From assembly GCF_002159185.1 (NCBI RefSeq), contig NZ_NFHD01000031.1, forward strand, positions 1 through 39,410: a stretch of 39,410 nucleotides of DNA, in the 5' to 3' direction. The translations under genes and the position numbers were made by a program. A model generated the notes under the pieces. That model saw only the letters and a list, made by a program, of their open reading frames with translations, did not search any database and was not told the origin of the DNA. The stretch comes from Gemmiger sp. An87. GTDB taxonomy: Bacteria > Bacillota > Clostridia > Oscillospirales > Ruminococcaceae. Shown in pieces: positions 38,582-39,410 of this stretch (position 1 is its first letter; every line of letters starts with the position of its first letter).

Positions 38582-39410
38582 TCACAGAAGCTGCTTGTCC
38601 TTGTGGGTGGCCAGCGAGAAGTTGTAGGGCGCACTGGGCCGTCCGTCCGGGAAGTTGGGTGCGGGCAGGGTATTCAGAATGCGCACCATCTCCTGCAGTC
38701 TGTCAGAATAGCCGTTGGTCAGCAGGATTCCCCGGGTGGGCTGAATTCCCTCCAGAACCAGACCGTCCCAGTACATCCGCAGCTGGTACAGATCCTTCGG
38801 CTCCGCCTTTCGAGTCTTCAGCTCATAGATATCGCATTTTCCGTTTTCACCTTTGTCCACCACATCCACGCGGGTACCGGTGGGCCAGACGCAAATCTCG
38901 CTGGTTACCTCATCCTCCGGGTTTGCTGCCTTGAGAATTTTCATCCACTTCTTTTTCAGTTCATCCTCGCTGAATGTGGCGGCGTTTTTCTGCGGCGGGA
39001 ACTCAGCCAGCGCTTCAAAGACCTTGTTCCAGTCCGGGTCGTTGCGGTCGATACCGGTTTTGTTGTTCAGGGTGGCAAGAACACCACGGGGCAGCTCGGG
39101 CAGGATCAGCTCGCCCACAAAATCGTTGTAGCTGTTGTGCCGGGAAATGGGCGTGCCGTCTTCTTTGTGCCAGATCTCACCCAGCTGAGCGGTGGCAATC
39201 ACTCGCTTGCCCAGCCGGATGTCGATGCCCTGCGTGGGCTGGGTTCCCTGATAGTAATACCGGGCCTTGCCGCCCAGTACCAGATGATCCCGCTTGGATT
39301 TATCGAGGGTACCGTGGACATAAATCACCGGTACAATCTGGCCACCCAGTTCCACTTCCAGCTTTTCGGTGCGCGCCATCATCATGGGAACCTGGATGGG
39401 CGGAACCAGC
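38582..39410 (-). CDS. C-terminal part of a probable ATP-binding protein with PD-(D/E)XK nuclease-like domain (cut by window edge)
   Basis: The frame is open to the right window edge, so the start lies outside. The N-terminal visible part (PRGVLATLNNKTGIDRNDPD) resembles the linker region of GHKL-type (Hsp90/MORC-like) ATPases, though the ATP-binding part itself is beyond the window. The C-terminal part has a PD-(D/E)XK-like pattern: RVDVVDKGE, then CDIYELKTRK with E-x-K, then LYQLRMYWD. This layout occurs in some defence-related ATPase-nuclease proteins. Catalytic roles are inferred from motif spacing only. It ends 17 nt before the DUF6809-like start. Confidence 0.5.
   Translation of the reverse strand, partial: LVPPIQVPMMMARTEKLEVELGGQIVPVIYVHGTLDKSKRDHLVLGGKARYYYQGTQPTQGIDIRLGKRVIATAQLGEIWHKEDGTPISRHNSYNDFVGELILPELPRGVLATLNNKTGIDRNDPDWNKVFEALAEFPPQKNAATFSEDELKKKWMKILKAANPEDEVTSEICVWPTGTRVDVVDKGENGKCDIYELKTRKAEPKDLYQLRMYWDGLVLEGIQPTRGILLTNGYSDRLQEMVRILNTLPAPNFPDGRPSAPYNFSLATHKDKQLL

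Overview
The window looks like the chromosome of a gut Clostridia bacterium (Oscillospiraceae/Ruminococcaceae-like). The evidence is a Tn1549-type conjugative gene set, strong AAAGGAGG ribosome binding sites, a Kdp potassium pump operon and several small Firmicutes protein families. No rRNA, tRNA or CRISPR array was seen, so the genus is inference.

Positions 268-25742 are a complete integrative conjugative element (ICE) of about 25.5 kb, and both ends can be placed to the base. It sits inside an IS200/IS605-type transposase gene. The 5' part, with the HUH motif, is at 2-268. The 3' part, with the likely nucleophilic tyrosine, is at 25743-25922. The two halves rejoin in frame across a TA dinucleotide that is present at both junctions. 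The 22 bp inside each junction form an imperfect inverted repeat (18/22 matches), as expected for the attP of a large serine recombinase. That recombinase is the last ICE gene (23991-25688).

Left to right the ICE carries: a ParB-like protein without a ParA; a highly structured intergenic region (2166-2343); a DUF4406-like protein and ArdA antirestriction; PcfB and VirD4 coupling proteins; Maff2 and VirB6-like membrane proteins; two DNA methyltransferases; a divergent self-contained repressor unit (8629-9095); PrgI/VirB3-like, VirB4 and an NlpC/P60 wall hydrolase; DUF4315, DUF4366 and cysteine-rich small proteins; MobC and a MOBP-type relaxase; a sigma-70-like factor; small conserved ICE proteins; and the recombinase. 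Two modules look like later cargo: an AT-rich trypsin-like protease (16939-17829) and a BlaI/BlaR1-type regulator pair with a KTR zinc-ribbon protein (20060-22180).

The most striking signal is a 25-bp palindrome, arms ACTTCTGGAC and GTCCAGAAGT around a 5-bp spacer. I find 14 copies between 998 and 23921, and none in the flanking chromosome or inside the two cargo modules. Most lie at gene ends. Five lie inside reading frames, where they encode short peptides such as GTSGQSVQK or DFWTKCPEV. The layout resembles the scattered operators of the ParB-family protein KorB on plasmid RK2, so the ICE-encoded ParB-like protein is the first candidate binder. Three ICE genes (pcfB, the MT-A70 methyltransferase and the relaxase) appear to start at near-cognate codons (CTG, ATC, ATC), each 7 nt after a perfect AAAGGAGG or GAAAGGAG.

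Right of the ICE are the IS200 right-end hairpins and a 5'-truncated ABC permease on the minus strand. Next come kdpD-kdpE and kdpF-A-B-C with an extra 32-aa membrane peptide gene and an unrecognised downstream gene (35939-36829). Three minus-strand genes follow: a YubB-like protein, a DUF6809-like protein and, cut by the window edge, the C-terminal part of a probable ATPase with a PD-(D/E)XK nuclease-like domain.
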